Source: Streptomyces sp. ATexAB-D23 (lineage in GTDB: Bacteria; Actinomycetota; Actinomycetes; Streptomycetales; Streptomycetaceae). From it: DNA of 64,000 nt. A model generated the notes under the pieces. That model searched no databases, was not told where the DNA came from, and saw nothing but the letters and a program-made list of their open reading frames with translations. This document shows, one piece after another, positions 44,320-52,226 of the stretch. Numbering within the stretch: position 1 is the first letter of the stretch; each line of letters starts with the position of its first letter. The translations under genes and the position numbers were made by a program. The DNA lies in assembly GCF_000373645.1 (NCBI RefSeq), contig NZ_KB892021.1:31146-95145 (forward strand), read 5' to 3'.

Positions 44320-45363
44320 ATGACAGGGCCCGGCGCAGAGCCCGAGACCGAGGCGCCCACCGCGGAGCCACGGGTGCCCGAGCCGGCCGCGTCCGAGGCG
44401 CCCGGCACGGAGCCACGGGTGCCCGAGCCGGCCGTGATCGAGACGCGGGGGCTGACCAAGCGCTTCCGGGACGGTCAGCTCGCCGTGGACGGGCTCGACC
44501 TCACCGTTCCCGCCGGCAGCGTCTTCGGCTTCCTCGGGCCCAACGGCTCGGGCAAGACCACCACCATCCGCATGCTCATGGGCCTGATCGCCCCGACATC
44601 CGGCACCGCGAGCGTCCTCGGCCGTCCCATGCCGGACGCGTCGCGCACGGTGCTCCCGCAGGTCGGCGCGCTGATCGAGGGCCCCGCGCTGTACGGGTTC
44701 CTGAGCGGCCGGGACAACCTCGTGCGCTACGACCGGGCCGACCCCACCGCCGACCCGCGTACCCGCACCGCCCGCGTCGGCGACGCCCTGGAACGGGTCG
44801 GGCTCGCCCCGGCGGCCGGCAAGAAGGCCCGCGCCTACTCGCTGGGCATGAAGCAGCGCCTGGGCCTGGCCGCCGCCCTGCTCAGACCCCGCAGGCTCCT
44901 CGTCCTGGACGAGCCGACCAACGGCCTGGACCCGCAGGGCATGCGCGAGATCCGGGCCCTGGTCCGCGAACTGGCGGCGGACGGCACGACCGTATTCCTC
45001 TCCTCGCACCTCCTGGACGAGATCGAGCAGGTCTGCACGCACGCCGCGGTGATGGCCCGGGGCCGGCTCCTCACCCAGGGCCCCGTCACCGGCCTCGCCG
45101 CGGGCACCGGCGGCCGTCTCGCGGTCACCACCCCGGACCCGGCCGACGCCGCCCGCGTACTGAAGGAGCACGGGCTCACCGGCATCACGCTGGACGGCGA
45201 CCGGGTACGCGCCGAGGCCCCGCCGGCCACGGCCGAACTCGCCGACCTCACGGCGGCATTGGTGCGGGAAGGCGTCCGGGTGCGCGCGTTCGGCGTCGAA
45301 CGGGCGTCGCTGGAGGACGCGTTCGTGGCTCTGACGGGAGAGGGATTCGATGTCGCGGGCTGA
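44320..45363 (+). CDS. ABC transporter ATP-binding protein
   Basis: A 347-residue ATPase. Walker A GPNGSGKTTTIRML, Q-loop near VGALIEGPALYGFLSG, signature YSLGMKQRLGLAAAL (family S-G-M-K-Q form), Walker B LLVLDEPTNGLDPQG and switch SSHLLDEIEQVC place it with the drug/lipid export ATPases (NatA/CcmA type). The first 45 residues are a Pro/Glu-rich, repeated extension (TEPRVPEPA twice). Its stop overlaps the permease gene by 14 bp. Confidence 0.92.
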   Translation: MTGPGAEPETEAPTAEPRVPEPAASEAPGTEPRVPEPAVIETRGLTKRFRDGQLAVDGLDLTVPAGSVFGFLGPNGSGKTTTIRMLMGLIAPTSGTASVLGRPMPDASRTVLPQVGALIEGPALYGFLSGRDNLVRYDRADPTADPRTRTARVGDALERVGLAPAAGKKARAYSLGMKQRLGLAAALLRPRRLLVLDEPTNGLDPQGMREIRALVRELAADGTTVFLSSHLLDEIEQVCTHAAVMARGRLLTQGPVTGLAAGTGGRLAVTTPDPADAARVLKEHGLTGITLDGDRVRAEAPPATAELADLTAALVREGVRVRAFGVERASLEDAFVALTGEGFDVAG

Positions 45364-45394
45364 AATGTCGCAGGCTGAAATGTCGCGGGCTGAA
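45350..45394 (+). repeat. Triplicated 15-bp unit at the permease start
   Basis: ATGTCGCGGGCTGAA occurs at 45350-45364, 45365-45379 (with one change, CAGG for CGGG) and 45380-45394. Each copy carries an in-frame ATG, so the permease has three consecutive possible starts encoding MS(R/Q)AE repeats. Confidence 0.9.
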
Positions 45395-46255
45395 ACCGTG
45401 GACGCGGGACGCAACCTCCTGTGGACGTTCGGCATCCTCCGCTCCGAGCTGACCACCACCCTGCGCCGCTGGCGCACGCTCGCCCTGCTCGGGGTACTGG
45501 CCGCCGTCCCCGTACTGATCGGGATCGCGGTGCGCATCGAGACGGCCGACGGCTCGTCGGCCGGTCCGGGCGGCGGGGAGGGCGGCCCGGCGTTCCTGTC
45601 CCAGGTGACCAACAACGGCCTCTTCCTGGTCTTCGCCTCCCTAGCCGCGACCCTGCCCGTCTTCCTGCCCATGGCGGTCGGCGTCATCGCGGGCGACGCC
45701 GTGGCGGGCGAGGCCAACGCGGGCACACTGCGCTACCTGCTGGTCGCCCCGGCCGGCCGGACGCGGCTGCTCCTCGCCAAGTACGCCGCCACACTGGGCT
45801 TCTGCCTGGTCGCGACGCTCGTCGTGGCCGCGTCAGCGCTGGCGGTCGGCGCGCTGCTGTTCCCGCTGGGCGAGGTCACGACGATCTCGGGAACGACGAT
45901 CGGCTTCGGCGAGGGCCTGGCACGGGCGGGGCTCGTCGCGGTGTTCGTCGCCGCGTCCCTGACCGGTTTCGCGGCGCTCGGCCTCTTCGTCTCGACGCTC
46001 ACCAACAGCGGGATCGCGGCCATGGCGGCGACGGTCGGGCTGCTCATCACCGTACAGATCGTGGACACCATTCCCCAGCTGAGCGGGGTCCACCCCTATC
46101 TCTTCCCGCACTACTGGCTGTCCTTCGCGGACCTGCTGCGCGAACCCGTCTACTGGGACGAGGTGCTGAAGAACCTGGAGCTCCAGGCGTTGTACGCGGC
46201 GGTGTTCGGCTCGGCGGCCTGGGCACGCTTCACGGCGAAGGACATCACCGCGTGA
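45350..46255 (+). CDS. ABC transporter permease
   Basis: A 301-residue membrane protein with about six helices: LALLGVLAAVPVLIGIAV, LFLVFASLAATLPVFLPMAV, FCLVATLVVAASALAVGALL, GLVAVFVAASLTGFAALGLF, AAMAATVGLLITVQIVDTI and a last one near LYAAVFGSAAWARF. The GDAVAGEANAGTLRYLLVAP segment is the coupling region of ABC-2 type permeases. It pairs with the ATPase upstream; substrate unknown. The start is ambiguous because of a triplicated 15-bp unit. A 16-bp tandem repeat begins right after the stop. Confidence 0.88.
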   Translation: MSRAEMSQAEMSRAETVDAGRNLLWTFGILRSELTTTLRRWRTLALLGVLAAVPVLIGIAVRIETADGSSAGPGGGEGGPAFLSQVTNNGLFLVFASLAATLPVFLPMAVGVIAGDAVAGEANAGTLRYLLVAPAGRTRLLLAKYAATLGFCLVATLVVAASALAVGALLFPLGEVTTISGTTIGFGEGLARAGLVAVFVAASLTGFAALGLFVSTLTNSGIAAMAATVGLLITVQIVDTIPQLSGVHPYLFPHYWLSFADLLREPVYWDEVLKNLELQALYAAVFGSAAWARFTAKDITA

Positions 46256-46256
46256 G

Positions 46257-46331
46257 ACGGGAACAGCCTGATACGGGAACAGCCTGATACGGGAACGGCC
46301 TGATACGGGAACGGCCTGATACGGGAACGGC
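46257..46331. repeat. 16-bp tandem repeat, 4.7 copies
   Basis: Unit ACGGGAACAGCCTGAT starts at 46257, 46273, 46289, 46305 and 46321 (last copy partial); units 3-5 have AACGG in place of AACAG. It begins one base after the permease stop codon and ends about 180 bp before the TetR gene. Confidence 0.93.
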
Positions 46332-46512
46332 GGCCGTACCGTCGGCCGGCGAGCCGTCCCCCGATCGGCTCGTCGCGGCACGAACGGCACGAACGGTGCG
46401 AAAAGTGAGGGAACGAGCCGACACGGTACGTTCCGTTTCCGCTTGAGCATTGTTCGACTTCGGGCGACGGACTGTCAACAAGGATTGGCTCGAACAGACC
46501 TATGCTCACCGA

Positions 46513-47115
46513 ATGAACACATCGCCGAGTTCATCGCCCAGCTCACTGCGCCGGAGCGAGAGCTCACGCAGAGCGACCCTGGACGCCGCCCTGGACCTGT
46601 GCACGGAGAGGGGCTACGGCCGGGTCACGATCGAGGCGATCGCGGCGCGGGCGGGTGTCAGCAAGAAGACGATCTACCGCTGGTGGCCGTCGAAGAGCGC
46701 GGTGCTGCTCGAAGCGTTCACGGAGATGCTGGTGACGGCGACCCCGTTCACCGACACCGGGGACATCGTCGAGGACCTGCGTACCCACATCTCGGGTGCG
46801 GTCGCCGTCCTCGCCGTACCCCCCTTCGGCCCGGCGTACGCGGGGATACTCTCCGAGGTCCACCACGACGACGAGCTGGCCGAAACGGTACGCACCCAGC
46901 TGATCGAACCCCGCTTCCAGGAGGCGGTCGACCGCCTGCGCGGCGCCCAGACCCAGGGCCAGATCCCCCCGGACGCGGACCTGCGCCTCGCGGTGGAGAT
47001 GCTGTACGGCCCGGTGTACTACCGCCACGTGCTGCGCAAGCCGATGCAGGACGAGGCGGCGGTGGCGAAGCTGGTCGACCACGTACTGCGGTCGCTGGGG
47101 GCGGCGGAGGGCTGA
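46513..47115 (+). CDS. TetR family transcriptional regulator
   Basis: A 200-residue regulator. The N-terminal HTH spans about residues 18-64 (RRATLDAALDLCTERGYGRV, then IEAIAARAGVSKKTIYRWWP). The C-terminal ligand domain includes HHDDELAETVRTQLIEPRFQ and MLYGPVYYRHVLRKPM, typical of the TetR_C_16-like group. ATG 46513 lacks a ribosome site; a TATGCT -10-like hexamer at 46501-46506 would start the transcript on the A of the ATG, so it may be leaderless. It lies behind the ABC genes and could control them. Confidence 0.9.
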   Translation: MNTSPSSSPSSLRRSESSRRATLDAALDLCTERGYGRVTIEAIAARAGVSKKTIYRWWPSKSAVLLEAFTEMLVTATPFTDTGDIVEDLRTHISGAVAVLAVPPFGPAYAGILSEVHHDDELAETVRTQLIEPRFQEAVDRLRGAQTQGQIPPDADLRLAVEMLYGPVYYRHVLRKPMQDEAAVAKLVDHVLRSLGAAEG

Positions 47116-47128
47116 CGGGGCGGGGTGG

Positions 47129-47935
47129 TCAGCCGAAGACCCGCTCCAGGACGACCGCTATCCCGTCGTCCTCGTTGGACAGGGTCACCTCGTCGGCCGC
47201 CGCGCGCAGCGTGGGGTGGGCGTTGCCCATCGCGACGCCGTAGCCGCAGCTGCGGAACATCGGCAGGTCGTTGGGCATGTCACCGAAGGCGATCGACGCG
47301 CGCGGGTCCACCCCCAGCTCCTCGGCGGCCAGCGCGATCCCGGCGCCCTTGTCGACCCCGTACGGCTGGAGCTCGACGGTCCCGGGCCCGGAGTGCGTCA
47401 CGGTGGCCAGGTCCCCGACGACCGCCCGAGCCTCGGCGGCCAGCGCCTCGTCACTCAGCTCCGGGTGCCGGATGAGCACCTTGATGACCGGCTCGGCCCA
47501 CAGCTCGTCCCGGTGCCGGGTGCGCTGGGCGGGCAGCGTGGCGTGCGGCATCCGGTACCCGGGCTCGATCAGGGTCCGCCCATGGGCCCCGTCCTGATCG
47601 ACGGCGGCGAAGACCTGCCCCACCTGCGCCTCGATCTTCCCGAGCGCCGCGTCGGCCGCCTCCGCGTCGAGCGTGACCGCCCGGACGGTACGCCCGGCCC
47701 CGGCGTCGTACACCTGAGTCCCCTGCCCGCAGACGGCGAGCCCCTGATACCCGAGCCCCGCCAGCAGCTCCCGTACCCCGGGCACCGGCCGCCCGGTGAC
47801 CACCAGATGCCGGGCCCCGGCGTCCCGGACGAGACCGAGCGCGGCGCGGGTGCGGGGGCCGACGGTGTCGTCGCCGCGCAGCAGGGTGCCGTCCAGATCG
47901 GTGGCGACGAGCGCATATGCGGGTGGGATGGGCAT
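47129..47935 (-). CDS. HAD superfamily (Cof-type) phosphatase
   Basis: A 268-residue phosphatase of the Cof/YbjI group. Motif I VATDLDGTLLRGDD contains the Asp nucleophile, motif II VTGRP, the cap domain lies in the centre, then KVLIRHPE, and DKGAGIALAAEELG with FGDMPNDLPMFRSCGYGVAM forms motifs III/IV. Substrates are usually sugar phosphates or phosphorylated cofactors. It starts at ATG 47935 and converges on the TetR gene. Confidence 0.88.
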   Translation of the reverse strand: MPIPPAYALVATDLDGTLLRGDDTVGPRTRAALGLVRDAGARHLVVTGRPVPGVRELLAGLGYQGLAVCGQGTQVYDAGAGRTVRAVTLDAEAADAALGKIEAQVGQVFAAVDQDGAHGRTLIEPGYRMPHATLPAQRTRHRDELWAEPVIKVLIRHPELSDEALAAEARAVVGDLATVTHSGPGTVELQPYGVDKGAGIALAAEELGVDPRASIAFGDMPNDLPMFRSCGYGVAMGNAHPTLRAAADEVTLSNEDDGIAVVLERVFG

Positions 47936-48043
47936 GGAAACCAGCGTAGGCGGTGGCTGCCGGAGCCCCGCCGGAGTTGTGGCGGGGCGGGGAGGTCCGG
48001 TAAGGGACGAGGCCCTGTCAGTGGCGCGGTGCAGGATACGGCC

Positions 48044-48421
48044 ATGGAACCCTCCGAGACCGTCCAACTGCTCTGGGACCGCATGCAGGACCGCGACTGG
48101 CCGGGCCTCGGCCGCCTCCTCGCGGAGGACGTGGTGGTGGAGTGGCCGGTCAGCGGCGAACGCATCCTCGGCCGCGACAACTACGTGCGCGTCAACGCGG
48201 AGTACCCGGAGGGCTGGTCGATCAAGGTCCTGCGCGTCATGGCGTCGGGAGACGAGGTGGTCAGCGAGGTGGAGGTTCCGCACGACACGATGGGCGTCCA
48301 CCGGGTGGCATCCTTCTGGACCGTTCACAACGGCCTGATCACCAACGGCCGCGAATACTGGACGGAGCTGGGCGCGGACCCGTCGCCCGAGTGGCGCGCG
48401 CCGTACGGCGAGCGCGTTTGA
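48044..48421 (+). CDS. NTF2-like (SnoaL-type) protein
   Basis: A 125-residue protein starting ATG 48044: ETVQLLWDRMQDRDWPGLGR then VVVEWPVSGERILGRDNYVR, VNAEYPEGWSIKVLR, HRVASFWTVHNGLI and GREYWTELG. This is the small cone-shaped NTF2 fold used by ketosteroid-isomerase-like and SnoaL cyclases. The activity cannot be set from sequence. It is divergent from the HAD gene and convergent with the DUF397 pair. Confidence 0.82.
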   Translation: MEPSETVQLLWDRMQDRDWPGLGRLLAEDVVVEWPVSGERILGRDNYVRVNAEYPEGWSIKVLRVMASGDEVVSEVEVPHDTMGVHRVASFWTVHNGLITNGREYWTELGADPSPEWRAPYGERV

Positions 48422-48510
48422 GGCGTTCAACCTCGCGGTTCGCCGCCCTCACGGGTGCCCGCCGGCCTGCGCGGCAGGTCGGCGGGCACAGGGCCCGCTT
48501 CCGTCGCCGG

Positions 48511-48723
48511 TCAGACGGTGTCGAACCTGCCGCGCTTGACGCCGTTCACGAAGGTGGTGAAAGCGTCGGCGTGGAGGCCGAGGGTGGGGCCGGTGGGGTT
48601 CTTGGTGTCGCGGACGGGGACGGTGCCGGTGGTAGCGGCGAGGTTGGTGGCGACCTGGACGCACGCGCCGCCGTTGTTGCTGTACGAGGAGGTGTGCCAG
48701 CGGGGGGATTCGGTCGTCGTCAC
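48511..48723 (-). CDS. DUF397 domain protein, second of a tandem pair
   Basis: A 70-residue DUF397 protein from GTG 48723 (GAAGGGA upstream): WHTSSYSNNGGACVQVATNL, then VPVRDTKNPTGPTLGL and FVNGVKRGRFDTV. It differs from its upstream copy (48744-48953) by only seven substitutions and one inserted Thr, so the duplication is recent. DUF397 proteins partner HTH-DUF5753 regulators. Confidence 0.88.
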   Translation of the reverse strand: MTTTESPRWHTSSYSNNGGACVQVATNLAATTGTVPVRDTKNPTGPTLGLHADAFTTFVNGVKRGRFDTV

Positions 48724-48743
48724 GGGTTTCCCTTCGACGGAGA

Positions 48744-48953
48744 TCAGACGGTGTCGAACCCGCCGTGCTTGACGCCGTCCACGAAGGTGGCGAACGCGTC
48801 GGCGTGGAGGCCGAGGGTGGGGCCGGTGGGGTTCTTGGTGTCGCGGACGGGGACGGTGCCGGTGGTGGCGGCGAGGTTGGTGGCGACCTGGACGCACTGG
48901 CCGCCGTTCTCGCTGTACGAGGAGGTGTACCAACGGGGGGATTCGGTCGTCAC
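48744..48953 (-). CDS. DUF397 domain protein, first of a tandem pair
   Basis: A 69-residue DUF397 protein from GTG 48953, which overlaps the stop of the HTH-DUF5753 gene (GTGA). WYTSSYSENGGQCVQVATNL, VPVRDTKNPTGPTLGLHADA and FVDGVKHGGFDTV are the family segments. A near-identical copy follows 20 bp downstream. It is likely the direct, translationally coupled partner of the regulator. Confidence 0.88.
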   Translation of the reverse strand: MTTESPRWYTSSYSENGGQCVQVATNLAATTGTVPVRDTKNPTGPTLGLHADAFATFVDGVKHGGFDTV

Positions 48954-49780
48954 GGGCTGCCCTTTCGTAACTTACTGATCATGGCCACGGAGGCTGCTCG
49001 GGGCAGCGATTCGGCCTGGAGTTGATGGTAGTCCGCCAGGATGGGCAGGACCGAGCTACTTTCCCGTTCAAGATGACCTCGATTCGCGGACTCCGCATAG
49101 GAGATGAGCGATCGGTCCGGCATCGTCAGCACCGTTACTGGCAACGTCATCGGACGGCGAACCCCGATGTTGAACGGGGCAACCTGGAGCACGGTGTTGG
49201 GTAGCTCCGAGAACTCCATCAGACGCGTGAGCTGTGCATCCATGAGGGTGCTGCCTCCAATGGGGCGGAGGAGGCAACTCTCGTCCAGCACCACGAAGAT
49301 CATCGGAGGCGGTGTTCGCGCAAGCGTGGCCTGCCGCTGGGCGATCAGGGCGATCCGTTCGTCTGCGTGCTCACGAGATGTGACGCCGCGCTTCACAGTG
49401 CTCTCGCCGAGGGCGGACGCGTACTCGTGGGTCTGTAGCAAGCCAGGTATGACGCCCACCTCGTAGAGCCGGATCTCCACCGCTCGTGCCTCGTGGTCGA
49501 CGTACTCCGGGAATCCTTCGAGCAGCGACCGGTGTTGCGCGGAGCGGCTTGCCCGCTTGAGCTGATCGCCGGTCCCCAGCGCTCTGTCAGCACTTGCCGC
49601 AAAACGCTGAGTTGATGCCCGTCGACCAGTTTCTACAGCGGAAATATGCGCGCCCGAACATCCCATTCGGTTGCCGAGTTCGTCCTGCGTCCAACCGTGC
49701 TCCTCCCGCAACCTGCGAAGTAGTGCCCCGAAGGCCGCGCGGGGCGACTGCTCGGGATCGAGTTCCTTCCGGTTCACCAT
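48950..49780 (-). CDS. HTH (XRE)-DUF5753 regulator, third in the window
   Basis: A 276-residue regulator from ATG 49780 (GGGTGG upstream). HTH at about residues 14-70 (FGALLRRLREEHGWTQDELG, MGCSGAHISAVETGRRAST); DUF5753 with EIRLYEVGVIPGLLQTHEYA, LARTPPPMIFVVLDESCLLR and LPNTVLQVAPFNIGVRRPMT. Codon use is less GC-biased than core genes, as in the other accessory regulators. It is followed by two DUF397 genes and diverges from a set of very small coupled ORFs. Confidence 0.9.
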   Translation of the reverse strand: MVNRKELDPEQSPRAAFGALLRRLREEHGWTQDELGNRMGCSGAHISAVETGRRASTQRFAASADRALGTGDQLKRASRSAQHRSLLEGFPEYVDHEARAVEIRLYEVGVIPGLLQTHEYASALGESTVKRGVTSREHADERIALIAQRQATLARTPPPMIFVVLDESCLLRPIGGSTLMDAQLTRLMEFSELPNTVLQVAPFNIGVRRPMTLPVTVLTMPDRSLISYAESANRGHLERESSSVLPILADYHQLQAESLPRAASVAMISKLRKGSP

Positions 49781-49884
49781 CGGCCACCCAACTTGTCTGC
49801 CAGTTTCCGTAAGTTGATGACATGCCGACTCTAGGCCACGCTGAATCCCCTTGGTAGTGGAATGACTACGGAGAGGAGCGATCC

Positions 49885-50154
49885 GTGTGTGCAAAAGTCG
49901 AACCGGCTGGATCGGGCACCCCGCAACCGCAACCCCCCGCCCGCGGCGCACTCGTCGCGGACGTCAGTCGGCGGGACCGCGTCCGCGTCGGGGAGTTCCG
50001 AGGGGTCGCCGGCCCCTACTGGATGCTCCGGCCCGCGAAGGGCGGGGCCGAGTGGGAGGTGCTGCCCGAGTACACGCGGGCGGCGACGCCCGCCGAGCGG
50101 CTCGGGGCCAGGACCGCGCGGGAGAACGCCCGGAGCCGGGGTGAGGTGGCATGA
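49885..50154 (+). CDS. Small conserved protein beside the HTH/DUF397 module
   Basis: An 89-residue protein from GTG 49885. After a Pro-rich start comes RVRVGEFRGVAGPYWMLRPA then GGAEWEVLPEYTRAATPAER, resembling the G-x-x-x-G-x-x-Y/W-L-R-P-x-G-G-x-E-W pattern of small proteins common beside these regulators in Streptomyces. Function unknown. It overlaps the next ORF by four bases (ATGA) and diverges from the HTH gene. Confidence 0.75.
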   Translation: MCAKVEPAGSGTPQPQPPARGALVADVSRRDRVRVGEFRGVAGPYWMLRPAKGGAEWEVLPEYTRAATPAERLGARTARENARSRGEVA

Positions 50155-50339
50155 GCGGCCAGGGGCGGGAAGACGCGCGGGCAACCGAATGCCGTACGTG
50201 TCAGGAGTTCGACCTCGAAGAGGCCGTCGCCCGGAGTGAACGGGACGGCAGCCGGGAAACGGACTGCCGGGTGCTGCGCCGACGCCACATCGCCGCGGAG
50301 CACGCGGAGCGCGCACAGCACGCGGAGCCGCAGCCGTGA
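50151..50339 (+). CDS. Small CxxC protein
   Basis: A 62-residue protein from ATG 50151, coupled to the previous gene (ATGA). It contains ECRTCQEFDLEEA and a later TDCRVLRRRHIAAEHAERA; the two or three Cys plus His could bind zinc. Small proteins of this kind are frequent in HTH/DUF397 clusters. Function unknown. Its stop overlaps a further 47-codon frame. Confidence 0.65.
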   Translation: MSGQGREDARATECRTCQEFDLEEAVARSERDGSRETDCRVLRRRHIAAEHAERAQHAEPQP

Positions 50340-50479
50340 CGCCGTGGCGGTTGCGGATCGTACTCGCCGCAGGAGCGGCGGAGGTGCGGCTACGGGCCCG
50401 GTTTCCCCGGCTCACGTGGGCGCTCACGCGCCGACCCGCTCAGCGCCCCACCAGCCGTTCGCGGCCCTGCTCCGGATGA
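50336..50479 (+). CDS. Possible 47-residue coupled ORF
   Basis: GTG 50336 overlaps the previous stop (GTGA) and opens a 47-codon frame reading PWRLRIVLAAGAAEVRLRAR with an Arg-rich end. Coupling argues for translation; otherwise nothing supports it. From here to 50724 I see no other gene, only GC-rich sequence with no repeat or hairpin that stands out. Confidence 0.35.
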   Translation: MTPWRLRIVLAAGAAEVRLRARFPRLTWALTRRPAQRPTSRSRPCSG

Positions 50480-50724
50480 AATGCGGCGACCGCTCCACCC
50501 CGTCGCGCCGGCCGCCCCCGCCCGCGGGCCCGGCGCCCTCCGTCTCTGTCCGGAGCGCGGACGCGGGGCTTCAGAATTCCGCTCCGGGATGTGTCAACGC
50601 GCGTGGGGCGAGGTCACGCACATCGTCCGGCGGGGAGTAACCCGACTCCACCGTCCGCCCTGTGCCCTCGCGCCCGGCCCGGACACGAGGTGTCACGTCG
50701 ACTCGACGCGTCCTTCCGTCGCCG

Positions 50725-51315
50725 TCAGTGCTCATCGCTGTCTGTGGCGGCGATGGCGTTGTCGATGAGGACGGCGGCGATGGTGGCGGCGGTGGGGAAG
50801 GCGTCGGCGTTGAGGACCCGGGTACGGGCCGCGGCGCCGTCGAGGAGCAGCGCGAGCTGCTCGCCGAGCTGTTCGGGGTCGGCGGCGCCGGCTTCGCGGG
50901 CGGTGTCGGCGAGTCGCGCCGCGAGGGCCTTCTTGTAGTCGCGTGCGTACTGGGACGCGGGGTGCTGGGGGTCGTGGAGTTCGACGGCAGCGGCGATGTA
51001 GGGGCACAGGGGCGTGGTGGGGGGGATCTCGAAGGCGGCGAGGAGCCGTTCGCGGGGTGTGAGGTCGGTGCGGTCGAGCACGTGGGACAGGACTGCGGGG
51101 TCGAACCGGCGCAGGTACTCGGCGACGAGTTCGTCCTTGCTGGAGAAGTGCTGGTAGGCCGTGCGCTTGGACACCTCGGCCGCCGCGCACAGCTGCTCCA
51201 TGCCGGTGCGGTTGATGCCCTGCTCGCGGAACAGCCGCTGGGACGCGCCGAGGATGCGCTCGCGGGCGCCCCGGCCGCGGCGGCGACCCGTGGGGCCTTT
51301 CTCCAACTCCGTCAT
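50725..51315 (-). CDS. TetR family regulator divergent from an SDR gene
   Basis: A 196-residue regulator from ATG 51315. HTH at about residues 17-62 (RERILGASQRLFREQGINRT, AEVSKRTAYQHFSSKDELVA); the C-terminal domain is of the TetR group with PPTTPLCPYIAAAVELHDPQ and LALLLDGAAARTRVLN. It faces an SDR oxidoreductase gene across a perfect 12-bp-armed palindrome at 51384-51413, which is very likely its operator, so it should repress the SDR and probably the following F420-type reductase gene. Confidence 0.92.
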   Translation of the reverse strand: MTELEKGPTGRRRGRGARERILGASQRLFREQGINRTGMEQLCAAAEVSKRTAYQHFSSKDELVAEYLRRFDPAVLSHVLDRTDLTPRERLLAAFEIPPTTPLCPYIAAAVELHDPQHPASQYARDYKKALAARLADTAREAGAADPEQLGEQLALLLDGAAARTRVLNADAFPTAATIAAVLIDNAIAATDSDEH

Positions 51316-51383
51316 GGGCCCAGCGTACCGCAGGTGGGTAACGACCGGTGTACATAGTTTGCGTCCGCGCCGCGTTCCCCGTA

Positions 51384-51413
51384 CGTTAAGTACACGAGAC
51401 GGTGTACTTAACG
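51384..51413. promoter_or_regulatory. TetR operator palindrome
   Basis: CGTTAAGTACAC (51384-51395) and CCGTGTACTTAACG-type right arm GTGTACTTAACG (51402-51413) are perfect complements around GAGACG. It lies 69 bp from the TetR start and 47 bp from the SDR start. A further GGTGTACATAG half-site-like stretch is at about 51347-51357. Confidence 0.85.
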
Positions 51414-51459
51414 CCGTCGTCCCAGACGCACACGGCACCACCGACCCAAGGGAATGATC

Positions 51460-52194
51460 ATGGGAAAGCTCGACGGCAAGGTCGCGGTCATCACCGGCGG
51501 CACCTCTGGCATGGCGCTGGCAGGCGCGAAGCTGTTCGTCGACGAGGGAGCACACGTCTTCATCACCGGCCGTCGCCAGGACGCCCTGGACGAGGCCGTG
51601 AAGCAGATCGGCCGCAACGTCACCGGCGTCCAGGGCGACGCCGCCGACCTGGACGACCTGGACCGGCTGTACGACACCGTCAAGCGGGAGAAGGGGAGCC
51701 TCGACGTGCTGTGGGCCAGTGCCGGCGGAGGTGAGCCCGCCCCGCTCGGCGAGATCACCGAGGCCCAGTTCGACACCTGGTTCGGGCTCAACGCCCGCGG
51801 CACCCTGTTCACCGTCCAAAAGGCCCTGCCGCTCCTCAACGACGGCGGCTCCATCCTCATGACCGGTTCCAACGCCTCCCTCGGCGCCTTCCCCGGCTGG
51901 AGCGTCTACGCCGGCAGCAAGGCCGTCCAGCAGGCATGGGCACGCGTCTGGCTCAACGAGCTCAAGGACCGCCGCATCCGCGTCAACGTCCTGACCCCTG
52001 GCCAGGTCGCCACCGCCAAGCAGGCGGAACTCTTCGACGAGGCCACCAAGCGCCAGTTCGAATCCCTCATCCCCCGCGGCCAGATGGGCCGCCCCGATGA
52101 AATCGCCACCGCCGCCCTCTTCCTCGCCTCCGACGACTCCAGCTACGTCAACGGCATGGAACTCGTCGCAGACGGCGGCACCACCGCCCTCTGA
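51460..52194 (+). CDS. SDR family oxidoreductase with altered Rossmann motif
   Basis: A 244-residue short-chain dehydrogenase from ATG 51460 (AAGGGA upstream; ATG 51454 also possible). The cofactor loop reads TGGTSGMA where TGxxxGxG is usual: the last Gly is Ala19. Other motifs are intact: GDAADLDDLDRLYD, WASAGGGEP in place of NNAG, SNAS, catalytic VYAGSKAV (Tyr, Lys) and PGQVATAKQAELFDEA. It is probably NADP-dependent with an unknown carbonyl substrate. First gene under the palindromic TetR operator. Confidence 0.9.
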   Translation: MGKLDGKVAVITGGTSGMALAGAKLFVDEGAHVFITGRRQDALDEAVKQIGRNVTGVQGDAADLDDLDRLYDTVKREKGSLDVLWASAGGGEPAPLGEITEAQFDTWFGLNARGTLFTVQKALPLLNDGGSILMTGSNASLGAFPGWSVYAGSKAVQQAWARVWLNELKDRRIRVNVLTPGQVATAKQAELFDEATKRQFESLIPRGQMGRPDEIATAALFLASDDSSYVNGMELVADGGTTAL

Positions 52195-52226
52195 ACCGAA
52201 CAACCACAACCAGGACAGGACATCTC

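Noticed and set aside
46257..46331. A CRISPR array, considered for this and the 26-bp repeat at 60248.
   Set aside because: Units are directly abutting with no unique spacers and no cas genes are present.
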